A stretch of DNA of 13,627 nucleotides, taken from the NCBI GenBank assembly GCA_039914625.1, contig JBDSOU010000080.1, positions 1 through 13,627 on the forward strand. Direction: 5' to 3'. The translations under genes were made by a program, and so were the position numbers. Position 1 is the stretch's first letter, and each line of letters opens with the position of its first letter. This DNA comes from DATEMK01 sp039914625. Its GTDB lineage: Bacteria; Bacteroidota; Bacteroidia; AKYH767-A; OLB10. The notes under the pieces were generated by a model that saw only the letters and a program-made list of their open reading frames with translations, was not told where the DNA came from and searched no databases. Positions 1 to 7,389 of this stretch are shown piece after piece.

Positions 1-404
1 GGATCAATACCCAGCCGGTGGGCTAACCCTGCGCATACACCCGCAATTACTTTATCATCAGGGTCGCGGTACAGCTTGCGGTAGCTTCTTTTTTCTGAAA
101 TGTTTGCAGCATACGTGCGTTCGCGCGTTTCGCCCGGTTCTTCACCGGCAAACTGCTCAGGACGCCCCATCACGCTGATCACGTATTCCACATCCTCATC
201 AAGAATCACTTCCTTGCCGTTTTTCACGCGCTCGGTAAACATTTCAGCAATGCGCGATTCAACATCCTGTATGATTTCGTCCCTGCCATCCGATGACGTA
301 AAGTATCCTTTAATCGCATCAAGATATTTTCTCATTTTCTCGTAGGCATGTTCTTCTATATGGAACACCATCCCACCAATATTTACTGTTAGAGTCTTGT
401 TCAT
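1..404 (-). CDS. PspC-domain protein, 3' truncated by window edge
   Basis: The visible 134 residues begin MNKTLTVNIGGMVFHIEEHA, continue through a charged helical segment of about 85 residues, and reach the start of a PspC domain (RSYRKLYRDPDDKVIAGVCA, about residues 106-125) just before the window ends. In Bacteroidota this arrangement, a roughly 100-residue N-terminal cytoplasmic part followed by a membrane PspC domain, is common in proteins next to PadR regulators. PspC proteins are membrane proteins linked to envelope stress; the exact role of this version is not known. Its ATG lies 5 bases after the PadR stop codon, so the two are almost certainly co-transcribed and controlled by the palindrome at 835-859. 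The transmembrane part is outside the window. Confidence 0.85.
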   Translation of the reverse strand, partial: MNKTLTVNIGGMVFHIEEHAYEKMRKYLDAIKGYFTSSDGRDEIIQDVESRIAEMFTERVKNGKEVILDEDVEYVISVMGRPEQFAGEEPGETRERTYAANISEKRSYRKLYRDPDDKVIAGVCAGLAHRLGID

Positions 405-409
405 TTTGT

Positions 410-742
410 TTAATTGTTTTTAGCGGTTTGACTGACGGCTTCCACCAGCTCACTCCAGGTGGTTTGTAATTCTTTCAAAAATTGTTCTCCGAGCGGAGTA
501 ATGGAATAATATTTTCTGGGGGGACCCGATGTTGACTCAACCCACTTGTAGCCGAGCAGCCCTGCGTTTTTCAGTCTTGTCAGCAGCGGGTACAACGTAC
601 CCTCCACCACAATCAGCTTTGCTTCCTTCATTTTGCCGATAATATCTGATGGGTAAATTTCACCCTGCGATATAATGGACATGATGCAAAACTCCAAAAC
701 CCCCTTGCGCATCTGGGCTTGTGTGTTTTCTAAATTGCTCAC
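410..742 (-). CDS. PadR-family transcriptional regulator
   Basis: The 110-residue product is a full-length small PadR protein (subfamily without the long C-terminal domain). It has the family's winged-helix signature: MRKGVLEFCIMSII at residues 11-24, the recognition region with VEGTLYPLLTRLKNAGLL at about 46-63, and the wing SGPPRKYYSITPLGEQFL at about 72-89. The chosen start is GTG at 742; starting at the ATG of MRKG would remove the N-terminal ENTQAQ segment that Bacteroidota PadR proteins usually carry. PadR proteins are dimeric repressors that typically regulate their own operon, here with the PspC gene 5 bases downstream. A palindrome with an ATGT-N3-ACAT core lies across the promoter. 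The ligand is unknown. Confidence 0.92.
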   Translation of the reverse strand: MSNLENTQAQMRKGVLEFCIMSIISQGEIYPSDIIGKMKEAKLIVVEGTLYPLLTRLKNAGLLGYKWVESTSGPPRKYYSITPLGEQFLKELQTTWSELVEAVSQTAKNN

Positions 743-815
743 GTTTTTTGTTTTTTAAATTGTTCCGGGAACCTCTTCCGATTTATTTCGAAAACTCTTT
801 TTCCCTTATGCGATG

Positions 816-823
816 CAAAGATA
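816..823 (-). promoter_or_regulatory. Promoter -7 element of the padR-pspC operon
   Basis: Minus-strand TATCTTTG matches the Bacteroidota -7 consensus TAnnTTTG. It lies about 75 bases upstream of the PadR GTG. No clear TTG is seen at the -33 position; that place is taken by the palindrome at 835-859, as expected for a promoter controlled by a repressor. Confidence 0.6.
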
Positions 824-834
824 CATTAATAAAA

Positions 835-859
835 TAGTACCATGTAACACATAGTACTA
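835..859. promoter_or_regulatory. 25-bp palindrome, candidate PadR operator
   Basis: The arms TAGTAC and GTACTA enclose an inner ATGT-AAC-ACAT. Ten of the 12 symmetric positions pair around a central A at 847. It lies 11 bases upstream of the TATCTTTG element, covering the expected -33 region. ATGT/ACAT half-sites are known for PadR-type repressors, and the next gene downstream encodes a PadR protein. The operator role is inferred. Confidence 0.6.
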
Positions 860-1002
860 AATATTTTGTAAATAATTGATTTGTAGGGAGATTATTTTTA
901 ATAATGGACTCTCTGAACAATGGCATAAAGTCATTTAGTTTTCCGGTTTGAAAAAAAATCAAATCCAAATGGAACAAAAAAAAAGAAACTGAAAAGGTAA
1001 TT
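860..1002. other. AT-rich spacer, nothing recognised
   Basis: No credible gene is seen here. A 64-codon minus-strand frame (783-977) crosses it, but it also runs over the promoter and palindrome and its composition is that of random AT-rich DNA. Together with the flanking elements, the gene-free stretch 743-1123 holds the padR promoter and operator and the two rpoB terminators. Confidence 0.6.
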
Positions 1003-1031
1003 AAAAAAATTCATTCTCTAATTCAGAATGA
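1003..1031 (-). terminator. Second terminator downstream of rpoB
   Basis: Minus-strand hairpin TCATTCT - GAATTAG - AGAATGA (7 bp stem at 1011-1017 and 1025-1031) is followed by A and seven T. It stands 12 bases beyond the first terminator, so transcripts that pass the first meet a second. Confidence 0.7.
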
Positions 1032-1042
1032 GACAGGAACCC

Positions 1043-1080
1043 AAAAAAAAAATCCTCCCGTAATCGAGAGGATTTTTTTT
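1043..1080 (-). terminator. Main terminator of the rpoB operon (bidirectional)
   Basis: The stem AATCCTC (1051-1057) with GAGGATT (1068-1074) is extended by A/T pairs on both sides and by an inner CG/CG pair around a TAAT loop. An A run on one side and a T run on the other allow termination in either direction. It begins about 44 bases after the rpoB stop codon. Confidence 0.85.
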
Positions 1081-1123
1081 ATTAAAGATTCTGCGCCAGC
1101 AATTACTGACCACCAGGATTATT

Positions 1124-4100
1124 TTATTCAAGAGAAATCTTCAGGCACAAACCGCGCAGCTCATGGAGCAATACGTTGAATGATTCAGGAATTCCCGGAG
1201 TGCCGAGGTTTTCACCTTTAACAATAGCCTCATAAGCTTTAGCCCTTCCGATTACATCATCAGATTTAACAGTGAGTAATTCCTGGAGGATGTTTGCAGC
1301 ACCGAATGCTTCAATAGCCCAAACTTCCATTTCACCGAAACGTTGTCCTCCGAACTGTGATTTACCGCCAAGAGGCTGCTGTGTGATGAGCGAATACGGC
1401 CCGATTGAACGTGCGTGCATCTTATCATCAACCATGTGACCTAACTTGAGCATATAAATAATTCCGACTGTTGCAGGTTGATCAAATTTTTCGCCTGTTC
1501 CGCCATCATACAAATAGGTGCTTCCGAATTTAGGGAGACCGGCCTTGGTTACATAGCTGTCAATATCAGCAACCGATGCTCCGTCAAAAATTGGTGTAGC
1601 GAATTTCATACCGAGCTTCTGCCCTGCCCATGCAAGAATGGTTTCATAAATCTGACCGAGGTTCATACGTGAAGGTACGCCCAGCGGGTTGAGAACAATG
1701 TCAACGGGTGTACCGTCTTCGAGATATGGCATGTCTTCATCGCGGACAATCTTGGCAACAATACCTTTATTTCCGTGTCGGCCTGCCATCTTATCTCCTA
1801 CTTTAAGCTTTCGTTTTTTTGCAATGTAAACTTTTGCAAGCTGCACAATTCCGGCAGGTAATTCATCACCGATGGTCAAAGCAAATTTCTTACGCTTAAA
1901 CGAACCGATCGTGTCATTCACTTTGATATTGTAATTGTGGAGGAGCTGATTGATCATTTCATTTTTCTCCTTATCAGTAGTCCACTTAGTGGGATTGATG
2001 GTAGAGTAATCAATGTCCTGCAATATCTTCTGCGTGAATTTTGAACCTTTCGGCACTACAACTTCCTTGTATAAATCAGTTACTCCCTGGGCGGTTTTTC
2101 CGCTTACAAGAATGAATAATTTGTCAATGAGCTTGTTCCGGATTTCAGCAAGCGCTTTTGCCTGTTCATCATCCATTTTTCCAAGAATCTGTTTTTCCTC
2201 GTTCTTGTTTACTTTTTCTTTTATAGCTCTTGAAAACAATTTCTTATTAATGACCACCCCTTTTACTGAAGGCGGAACTTTGAGTGAGGCATCCTTTACA
2301 TCACCGGCTTTGTCACCGAAAATGGCGCGCAACAATTTTTCTTCAGGCGAAGGATCAGTTTCTCCTTTAGGAGTGATTTTACCAATGAGTATATCTCCTT
2401 CCACAACTTCAGCACCCACACGAATCAACCCATTTTCGTCCAACTCCCGCGTAGCTTCTTCACTAACGTTAGGTATATCAGCAGTTAATTCTTCAAGACC
2501 GCGCTTGGTGTCGCGCACTTCAAGGCTGTATTCATCCACGTGAACAGAAGTGAAAATATCTTCGCGCACCACGCGTTCAGAAATTACAATAGCATCTTCA
2601 AAGTTGTAACCTTTCCACGGCATGAATGCCACTTTAAGATTTCTTCCAAGAGCCAATTCTCCGTCCTGTGTAGCATAACCTTCGCACAACACCTGGCCTG
2701 CTTTCACTTTCTCCCCCTTTTTTACAATTGGCTTTAAGTTCACGCACGTATTCTGGTTTGTTTTTTGAAATTTAGTGAGACGATATATTTTCAAATCATC
2801 GTCAAAGCTGATGAGCTTTTCATCTTCATCCCTTGTATTGCGAATGTGAATTTCATTTGCATCCACGTATTCAACCGTTCCGCTGTGAGCGGCATTTACA
2901 AGCACACGCGAATCACGCACCACAATTCCTTCAAGGCCTGTTCCCACAATAGGAGCTTCGGGCCTCAATAACGGAACTGCCTGGCGTTGCATGTTCGATC
3001 CCATGAGGGCACGGTTTGCATCGTCATGTTCAAGAAAGGGGATCAATGATGCAGCGATAGAAGCAATCTGGTTTGGCGCAACATCCATGAGGTGAACTTT
3101 CTCAGGTTCAACAATCGGGAAATCGCCTTCGAACCTGGCTTTTATTTTCGCTTCATTAAAGTTTCCTTTTGCATCAATCTGTGCATTTGCCTGTGCAATA
3201 ACTTTTGAATCTTCTTCTTCGGCAGTCAGGTAAATAACATCTTTATCAACGTCAACTTTACCATCCGTTACCGTACGATAAGGCGTGGAGATGAACCCGA
3301 GATTATTTATTTTTGCATATACACACAATGAAGATATCAAACCGATGTTCGGTCCTTCTGGAGTTTCAATGGTGCACAAACGTCCATAATGCGTGTAATG
3401 TACGTCACGTACTTCAAAACCCGCGCGCTCCCTTGACAAACCGCCTGGCCCGAGGGCAGACAACCTTCTCTTATGCGTAATTTCCGCAAGGGGATTTGTC
3501 TGATCCATGAACTGTGAAAGCTGGTTAGTTCCGAAGAAAGAATTGATTACTGAAGAAAGCGTTTTTGCATTGATCAGGTCAGCAGGTGTGAACACTTCAT
3601 TGTCACGAACGTTCATACGCTCGCGGATCGTTCTTGCCATACGTGCCAATCCAACTCCAAACTGAGCGAACAACTGCTCGCCTACAGTTTTTACTCTCCT
3701 GTTGCTCAAGTGATCAATATCATCCACATCAGCTTTTGAATTGATAAGAGAGATAAGATATTTAATAATTAAAATAATGTCTTCCTTCGTGAGGACTTTG
3801 GTATTTTCAGGAGTATTAAGGTTTAATTTTTTGTTAATCCGGTATCTTCCCACTTCGCCCAAATCATATCTCTTATCAGAGAAAAATAATTTGTCAATAA
3901 TGCCTCTTGCAGTTTCTTCATCAGGAGGTTCGGCATTTCTTAACTGACGGTATATATGTTCAACAGCTTCTTTCTGGCTGTTTGAAGTATCTTTTTGAAG
4001 CGTGTTATACATGATTGCATAATCACTTGCACTTGCTTCATCTTTGTGAAAAATAATTGATTTCACCCCGGCATCAATGATCACATCAATATGATCATCT

Positions 4101-4951
4101 TCAAGAAGGGTTTCGCGTTCAAGAATTACCTCATTACGTTCGATGGAAACTACTTCACCGGTATCCTCATCCACAAAATCTTCCACCCATGTCTTCAAAA
4201 CTCTTGCGGCCATTTTACGTCCTACCATTTTCTTCAAAGCAGCTTTACTGACTTTTACTTCATCGGCAAGTCCGAAAATTTCAAGAATGTCTTTATCACT
4301 TTGGAAACCGATGGCACGCAACAATGTTGTCACCGGAAATTTTTTCTTACGGTCAATGTATGCATACATGACATTATTTATGTCTGTCGCAAATTCAATC
4401 CACGAACCTTTGAAAGGAATAACCCTTGCAGAATACAACTTGGTTCCGTTAGCATGACGGCTCTGACCGAAAAATACTCCCGGTGAGCGATGTAATTGAG
4501 AAACCACTACGCGTTCGGCCCCGTTAATTACAAACGTTCCTTTCGGAGTCATGTAAGGAATGGTGCCAAGATATACGTCTTGGACGATGGTTTCGAAATC
4601 CTCATGCTCAGGATCGGTACAGTAAAGCTTTAACTTGGCTTTTAAAGGTACGCTGTAAGTTAATCCTCTTTCGATACATTCATCTAATGAATATCTCGGA
4701 GGATCAATAAAATAATCGAGGAATTCAAGCACGAAATTATTTCTTGAATCCGATATGGGAAAGTTTTCGCTGAACACTTTAAATAAGCCCTCGTTATGAC
4801 GGTTATCTGAAGTGGTTTCCAACTGGAAAAAATCCTGGAAAGACTGTAACTGAATTTCTAAAAAATCAGGGTATTCAATAGTTTGCTTGTTGGAAGCGAA
4901 ACTTATCCTTTTGCTATTTGTTTTTTGCGATGTGTTTTGTATTGCAGCCAA
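1124..4951 (-). CDS. rpoB: RNA polymerase beta subunit
   Basis: This 1275-residue protein is a full-length bacterial RNA polymerase beta subunit of the Bacteroidota type. The rifampicin region is at residues about 475-505 (QLSQFMDQTNPLAEITHKRR, then LSALGPGG). It keeps the residues equivalent to E. coli D516 (D483), H526 (H493) and S531 (S498), so it looks rifampicin-sensitive. The two active-site lysines lie in GDKMAGRHGNKG (K1054, K1062). The C-terminal segments GGKSQFGGQRFGEMEVWA and HELRGLCLKISLE are intact. The start appears to be TTG: no in-frame ATG exists before the conserved EYPDFLEIQLQSFQDFF segment. It follows rplL by 147 bases that hold a hairpin. Oddly, rpoC does not follow; terminators come instead. 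Confidence 0.98.
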   Translation of the reverse strand: MAAIQNTSQKTNSKRISFASNKQTIEYPDFLEIQLQSFQDFFQLETTSDNRHNEGLFKVFSENFPISDSRNNFVLEFLDYFIDPPRYSLDECIERGLTYSVPLKAKLKLYCTDPEHEDFETIVQDVYLGTIPYMTPKGTFVINGAERVVVSQLHRSPGVFFGQSRHANGTKLYSARVIPFKGSWIEFATDINNVMYAYIDRKKKFPVTTLLRAIGFQSDKDILEIFGLADEVKVSKAALKKMVGRKMAARVLKTWVEDFVDEDTGEVVSIERNEVILERETLLEDDHIDVIIDAGVKSIIFHKDEASASDYAIMYNTLQKDTSNSQKEAVEHIYRQLRNAEPPDEETARGIIDKLFFSDKRYDLGEVGRYRINKKLNLNTPENTKVLTKEDIILIIKYLISLINSKADVDDIDHLSNRRVKTVGEQLFAQFGVGLARMARTIRERMNVRDNEVFTPADLINAKTLSSVINSFFGTNQLSQFMDQTNPLAEITHKRRLSALGPGGLSRERAGFEVRDVHYTHYGRLCTIETPEGPNIGLISSLCVYAKINNLGFISTPYRTVTDGKVDVDKDVIYLTAEEEDSKVIAQANAQIDAKGNFNEAKIKARFEGDFPIVEPEKVHLMDVAPNQIASIAASLIPFLEHDDANRALMGSNMQRQAVPLLRPEAPIVGTGLEGIVVRDSRVLVNAAHSGTVEYVDANEIHIRNTRDEDEKLISFDDDLKIYRLTKFQKTNQNTCVNLKPIVKKGEKVKAGQVLCEGYATQDGELALGRNLKVAFMPWKGYNFEDAIVISERVVREDIFTSVHVDEYSLEVRDTKRGLEELTADIPNVSEEATRELDENGLIRVGAEVVEGDILIGKITPKGETDPSPEEKLLRAIFGDKAGDVKDASLKVPPSVKGVVINKKLFSRAIKEKVNKNEEKQILGKMDDEQAKALAEIRNKLIDKLFILVSGKTAQGVTDLYKEVVVPKGSKFTQKILQDIDYSTINPTKWTTDKEKNEMINQLLHNYNIKVNDTIGSFKRKKFALTIGDELPAGIVQLAKVYIAKKRKLKVGDKMAGRHGNKGIVAKIVRDEDMPYLEDGTPVDIVLNPLGVPSRMNLGQIYETILAWAGQKLGMKFATPIFDGASVADIDSYVTKAGLPKFGSTYLYDGGTGEKFDQPATVGIIYMLKLGHMVDDKMHARSIGPYSLITQQPLGGKSQFGGQRFGEMEVWAIEAFGAANILQELLTVKSDDVIGRAKAYEAIVKGENLGTPGIPESFNVLLHELRGLCLKISLE

Positions 4952-4984
4952 TGGACTATGTTTTTAATTAATTAATATTAAGAA

Positions 4985-4992
4985 CAAAATTA
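4985..4992 (-). promoter_or_regulatory. Possible internal -7 element before rpoB
   Basis: Minus-strand TAATTTTG fits TAnnTTTG and would start RNA about 27 bases before the rpoB TTG codon. No matching TTG at the -33 distance is seen, so this is weak. Confidence 0.25.
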
Positions 4993-5011
4993 TTTTTACA
5001 AAACCGTTCCT

Positions 5012-5024
5012 CTCTTCAGAAGAG
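5012..5024 (-). other. Short palindrome after the rplL-rpoB hairpin
   Basis: CTCTTC-A-GAAGAG is a perfect 13-base palindrome; as RNA it makes a 5-bp stem with a CUG loop. It lies between the large hairpin at 5038-5080 and the rpoB start, and could be part of the same attenuation or processing structure. Confidence 0.45.
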
Positions 5025-5037
5025 CGTAAATAAAAAT

Positions 5038-5080
5038 ACACAGTCCTCAGTCCTTCTTTTCGAAGGAATGAGAACTATGT
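5038..5080 (-). promoter_or_regulatory. rplL-rpoB intergenic hairpin, candidate attenuator or RNase III site
   Basis: In the minus-strand RNA the arms at 5062-5080 and 5038-5056 pair at 18 of 19 positions around a GAAAA loop, counting two G-U pairs and a single U/C mismatch. It is followed by a U-rich tract (UAUUUUUAUUU). The same spacer in E. coli carries a partial terminator and an RNase III site that set the RpoB to ribosomal protein ratio; a like role here is inferred from position and shape. The G-U pairs would be C/A mismatches in plus-strand RNA, so the structure belongs to the rplL-rpoB transcript. Confidence 0.7.
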
Positions 5081-5098
5081 TAATAGCTTAAATGTTTT

Positions 5099-5479
5099 TT
5101 ATTTGACTTCAACCTCTGCTCCTGCTTCTTCCAATTGCTGTTTAATTGAGTTTGCTTCTTCTTTTGAAACACCTTCTTTAACAGGTTTTGGAGCAGCATC
5201 CACGAGGTCTTTGGCTTCTTTCAATCCCAACCCGGAAATTTCTTTTACCAATTTCACCACAGCGAGCTTAGCGCCACCTGCTGCTTTGAGAATAACATCG
5301 AAAGTTGATTTTTCTGCTACTGCCTCTCCTCCACCGGCTGCACCGCCACCTGCCATCATAACAGGAGCTGCTGCTGCAGGCTCAATTCCATACTCATCTT
5401 TCAAAATCTTTGCAAGCTCACTTACTTCTTTTACAGAAAGGCTTACTAACTGTTCTGCGAAATTTTTTAAATCTGCCAT
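5099..5479 (-). CDS. rplL: 50S ribosomal protein L7/L12
   Basis: The 126-residue product has the three usual parts: an N-terminal dimerisation segment that binds L10 (residues 1 to about 33, NFAEQLVSLSVKEVSELAKI), an Ala/Gly-rich hinge with a run of glycines (about 34-55), and the C-terminal domain that contacts translation factors (about 58-126, with AKLAVVKLVKEISGLGLKEA and the ending EEAGAEVEVK). It forms the mobile ribosomal stalk and recruits EF-Tu, also encoded in this operon, and EF-G. It follows rplJ by 74 bases, and the hairpin downstream may uncouple its high expression from rpoB. Confidence 0.97.
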   Translation of the reverse strand: MADLKNFAEQLVSLSVKEVSELAKILKDEYGIEPAAAAPVMMAGGGAAGGGEAVAEKSTFDVILKAAGGAKLAVVKLVKEISGLGLKEAKDLVDAAPKPVKEGVSKEEANSIKQQLEEAGAEVEVK

Positions 5480-5538
5480 TTTATTATTTGTTTATTTTTA
5501 GAATTTATTTTAATTTTTGATTTAATATAACTGAAAGC

Positions 5539-5559
5539 TCTTAATTGGAAGCATTAAGA
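5539..5559 (-). other. Hairpin over the rplJ stop codon
   Basis: TCTTAAT (5539-5545) and ATTAAGA (5553-5559) form a 7-bp stem with a 7-base loop, and the rplJ stop (5554-5556) lies in the stem. No T run follows, so it is more likely an mRNA structure than a terminator. Confidence 0.4.
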
Positions 5560-6078
5560 ACCTCTTTGTTCGAGTGTTTTGAGTATTCCGGCAATTTTGG
5601 CTCCGCCTGATTGCAGGGCAGAAATAACATTTTGTGCCGGTGATTGCAACAAGCCGATGATTTCACCAATAAGCTCGTTTTTAGACTTCAATGCAACGAG
5701 TGCATCCAGCTGATTATCTCCTGTAAAAATCGAAGCATCAATAAAGGCACTTTTCAATATCGGGCGGTCATTTTTCTTTCTGAATTCCTTAATCACCTTT
5801 GCAGGCATATTGGACACATCAGAAAACATGATTGCTGTAGAGCCTTTCAATGTAGCGAACAGGTCATTGAAATTATTTTCATCAATTTTCTGCAATGCCT
5901 TTTTGATAAGAGAATTTTTTGCCACCCTGACCTTTACATTTTTTTCAAAGCAGCTTCTTCTTAATTTATTAGCCTTTTCTACAGTGATATTTGAAATATC
6001 GGTAAAGTAATAATTGTTGCAGGAATTAAAACTTTCTACAAGGCTATCTATGATTTTATTTTTATCTTCTTTTTTCAT
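5554..6078 (-). CDS. rplJ: 50S ribosomal protein L10
   Basis: The 174-residue protein matches L10 in length and layout. The N-terminal rRNA-binding domain (1 to about 130) includes the conserved VRVAKNSLIKKAL (about 51-63) and LKGSTAIMF (about 77-85). It is followed by a C-terminal helix that binds L7/L12 dimers (about 140-174, LLQSPAQNVISALQSGGAKI). L10 is the base of the ribosomal stalk and commonly represses its own mRNA in complex with L12 at a leader upstream of rplJ. That leader is not apparent here, since the gap to rplA is only 28 bases. The gene sits between rplA and rplL as usual. Confidence 0.97.
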   Translation of the reverse strand: MKKEDKNKIIDSLVESFNSCNNYYFTDISNITVEKANKLRRSCFEKNVKVRVAKNSLIKKALQKIDENNFNDLFATLKGSTAIMFSDVSNMPAKVIKEFRKKNDRPILKSAFIDASIFTGDNQLDALVALKSKNELIGEIIGLLQSPAQNVISALQSGGAKIAGILKTLEQRGS

Positions 6079-6083
6079 TTATC

Positions 6084-6097
6084 TACGAATTACGAAT
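6084..6097. repeat. Two-copy 7-base tandem repeat, rplA-rplJ gap
   Basis: TACGAAT occurs twice in a row (6084-6090, 6091-6097), filling half of the 28-base gap. It is a minimal relative of the longer 7- and 8-base arrays in the other spacers of this operon, here without a reverse-complement arm. Confidence 0.55.
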
Positions 6098-6106
6098 TAT
6101 ATTTAT

Positions 6107-6802
6107 TTAACCGGCAAAGGGTTTTGAATCAATTTTAATTCCGGGACTCATTGTACTCGACATGCAGATGCTTCTGAAATAAGCTCCTTTTGCAGATGCA
6201 GGCTTCAATTTTGCAATGCTTGACAGTACTTCGTTGGCGTTGTCTCTAATCTTATCTGCATCAAACGAAACTTTACCAACTGATGTATGGATGATTCCGG
6301 CCTTGTCAACCTTGAAATCAATTTTACCGCCTTTGGTTTCTTTAACAGCTTTGCCAATATCATTGGTAACAGTACCTGTTTTAGGATTTGGCATTAAATT
6401 ACGGGGACCTAAAATTTTTCCCAACTTACCCACTTTTGCCATAACGCTGGGCATGGTAATTACAATATCCATATCCAGCCAGCCTTGTTCTATTTTTTGA
6501 ATGTATTCATCTAATCCGACAAAATCTGCTCCGGCTTCTTTAGCTTCCGCTTCTTTATCAGGAGTGCATAATACAAGAACTTTTACAGTTTTGCCGGTGC
6601 CGTGAGGAAGTGTAACAATTCCACGTACCATCTGGTTCGCTTTGCGCGGATCAACACCCAATCGGATGCTTAAATCAATAGAAGAATCAAATTTTGTAAA
6701 AGTTATTTCCTTTACAATTTTCGCAGCTTCCTGTAAAGGATATGTTTTGGTCGCATCAAACTTTTTTGTAACTACTTTACGATTTTTTGTAAGCTTTGAC
6801 AT
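6107..6802 (-). CDS. rplA: 50S ribosomal protein L1
   Basis: The 231-residue length is typical of L1. The family signature LGPRNLMPNPKTGTVT is at residues 131-146, preceded by MPSVMAKVGKLGKI (117-130); the first domain ends with GTGKTVKVLVLC (about 68-79). L1 forms the mobile L1 stalk on 23S rRNA near the E site and in many bacteria represses the rplK-rplA mRNA. The start MSKLTKNRK agrees with Bacteroidota homologues. A 150-base spacer separates it from rplK, much longer than usual, and is largely filled with an 8-base repeat array. Confidence 0.97.
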   Translation of the reverse strand: MSKLTKNRKVVTKKFDATKTYPLQEAAKIVKEITFTKFDSSIDLSIRLGVDPRKANQMVRGIVTLPHGTGKTVKVLVLCTPDKEAEAKEAGADFVGLDEYIQKIEQGWLDMDIVITMPSVMAKVGKLGKILGPRNLMPNPKTGTVTNDIGKAVKETKGGKIDFKVDKAGIIHTSVGKVSFDADKIRDNANEVLSSIAKLKPASAKGAYFRSICMSSTMSPGIKIDSKPFAG

Positions 6803-6859
6803 TTTCTTTGTTTTGTGAAGTGCAAGCGTCCGAATTAACGAACTCCTTCGGTTAATTTA

Positions 6860-6954
6860 AATTATTGAGTTATTGAATTGCTGAATTATTGAGTTACCTG
6901 TACTATTTATTTTCTTATTAAATCAACAGCTCAAAATTCTATAATTCAACAATT
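6860..6954. repeat. 8-base mirrored repeat array, rplK-rplA gap
   Basis: Plus-strand units are AATTATTG, AGTTATTG, AATTGCTG, AATTATTG and AGTTACCT (6860-6899, exact period 8). After a 23-base spacer, reverse-complement units TCAACAGC, TCAAAATT, CTATAATT and CAACAATT follow (6923-6954), again with period 8. The last unit overlaps the rplK stop codon (6953-6955). A 13-base sequence recurs at 6860-6872 and 6884-6896. The arms can fold into an imperfect hairpin in the operon mRNA. Confidence 0.8.
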
Positions 6955-7384
6955 ATTTCTTTGCATCAACAGTTATTCCCATGCTTCGAGCAGTACCGGC
7001 AACCATGCTGATGGCGGATTCAATAGTGAAGCAGTTAAGATCCACCATTTTTGCTTCAGCAATTGCACGTATCTGGTCCATATTAACGGAACCAATTTTT
7101 TTTCGGTTAGATTCAGGAGACCCGCCTTTAAGCTTTGTTGCTTCAAGCAGTTGAACTGCAACAGGAGGAGTTTTGGTGATAAATTCAAATGATTTATCTG
7201 TATAAACAGTTATAATTACCGGGATTACTTTTCCGGCCATTTGCTGGGTTCTTGCATTGAACTGCTTGCAAAACTCCATGATGTTAACACCCTTTGCTCC
7301 AAGCGCAGGACCAATAGGAGGCGCAGGATTGGCTGCTCCGCCTTTAATCTGCAATTTTATTAACGCACCTACTTCTTTTGCCAT
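6953..7384 (-). CDS. rplK: 50S ribosomal protein L11
   Basis: The 143-residue L11 has its two standard domains. The N-terminal domain includes the proline-rich AANPAPPIGPALGAKGVNIM (17-36), the site near which thiostrepton and the factor-binding centre act, and FCKQFNART. The C-terminal rRNA-binding domain runs from about 73 to 143, with LKGGSPESNRKKIG and AGTARSMGI. L11 binds the GTPase-associated region of 23S rRNA. It lies 114 bases after nusG, in the standard nusG-rplK-rplA order, and its stop codon is inside the downstream repeat array. Confidence 0.97.
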   Translation of the reverse strand: MAKEVGALIKLQIKGGAANPAPPIGPALGAKGVNIMEFCKQFNARTQQMAGKVIPVIITVYTDKSFEFITKTPPVAVQLLEATKLKGGSPESNRKKIGSVNMDQIRAIAEAKMVDLNCFTIESAISMVAGTARSMGITVDAKK

Positions 7385-7389
7385 TTCTT

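Noticed and set aside
761..774. GTTCC-G-GGAAC palindrome in the padR leader
   Set aside because: It is short, lies downstream of the likely start site, and is less convincing as an operator than the 25-bp palindrome.
783..977. 64-codon minus-strand frame between padR and the rpoB terminators
   Set aside because: It covers the padR promoter and palindrome, and its composition is that of random AT-rich DNA.
5103..5501. 132-codon plus-strand frame opposite rplL
   Set aside because: It is the antisense shadow of the Ala/Gly-rich L7/L12 gene.
6079..6106. L10-L12 autoregulatory leader before rplJ
   Set aside because: The gap is only 28 bases, half of it a heptad repeat; no kink-turn or stem of the known L10 leader is visible.
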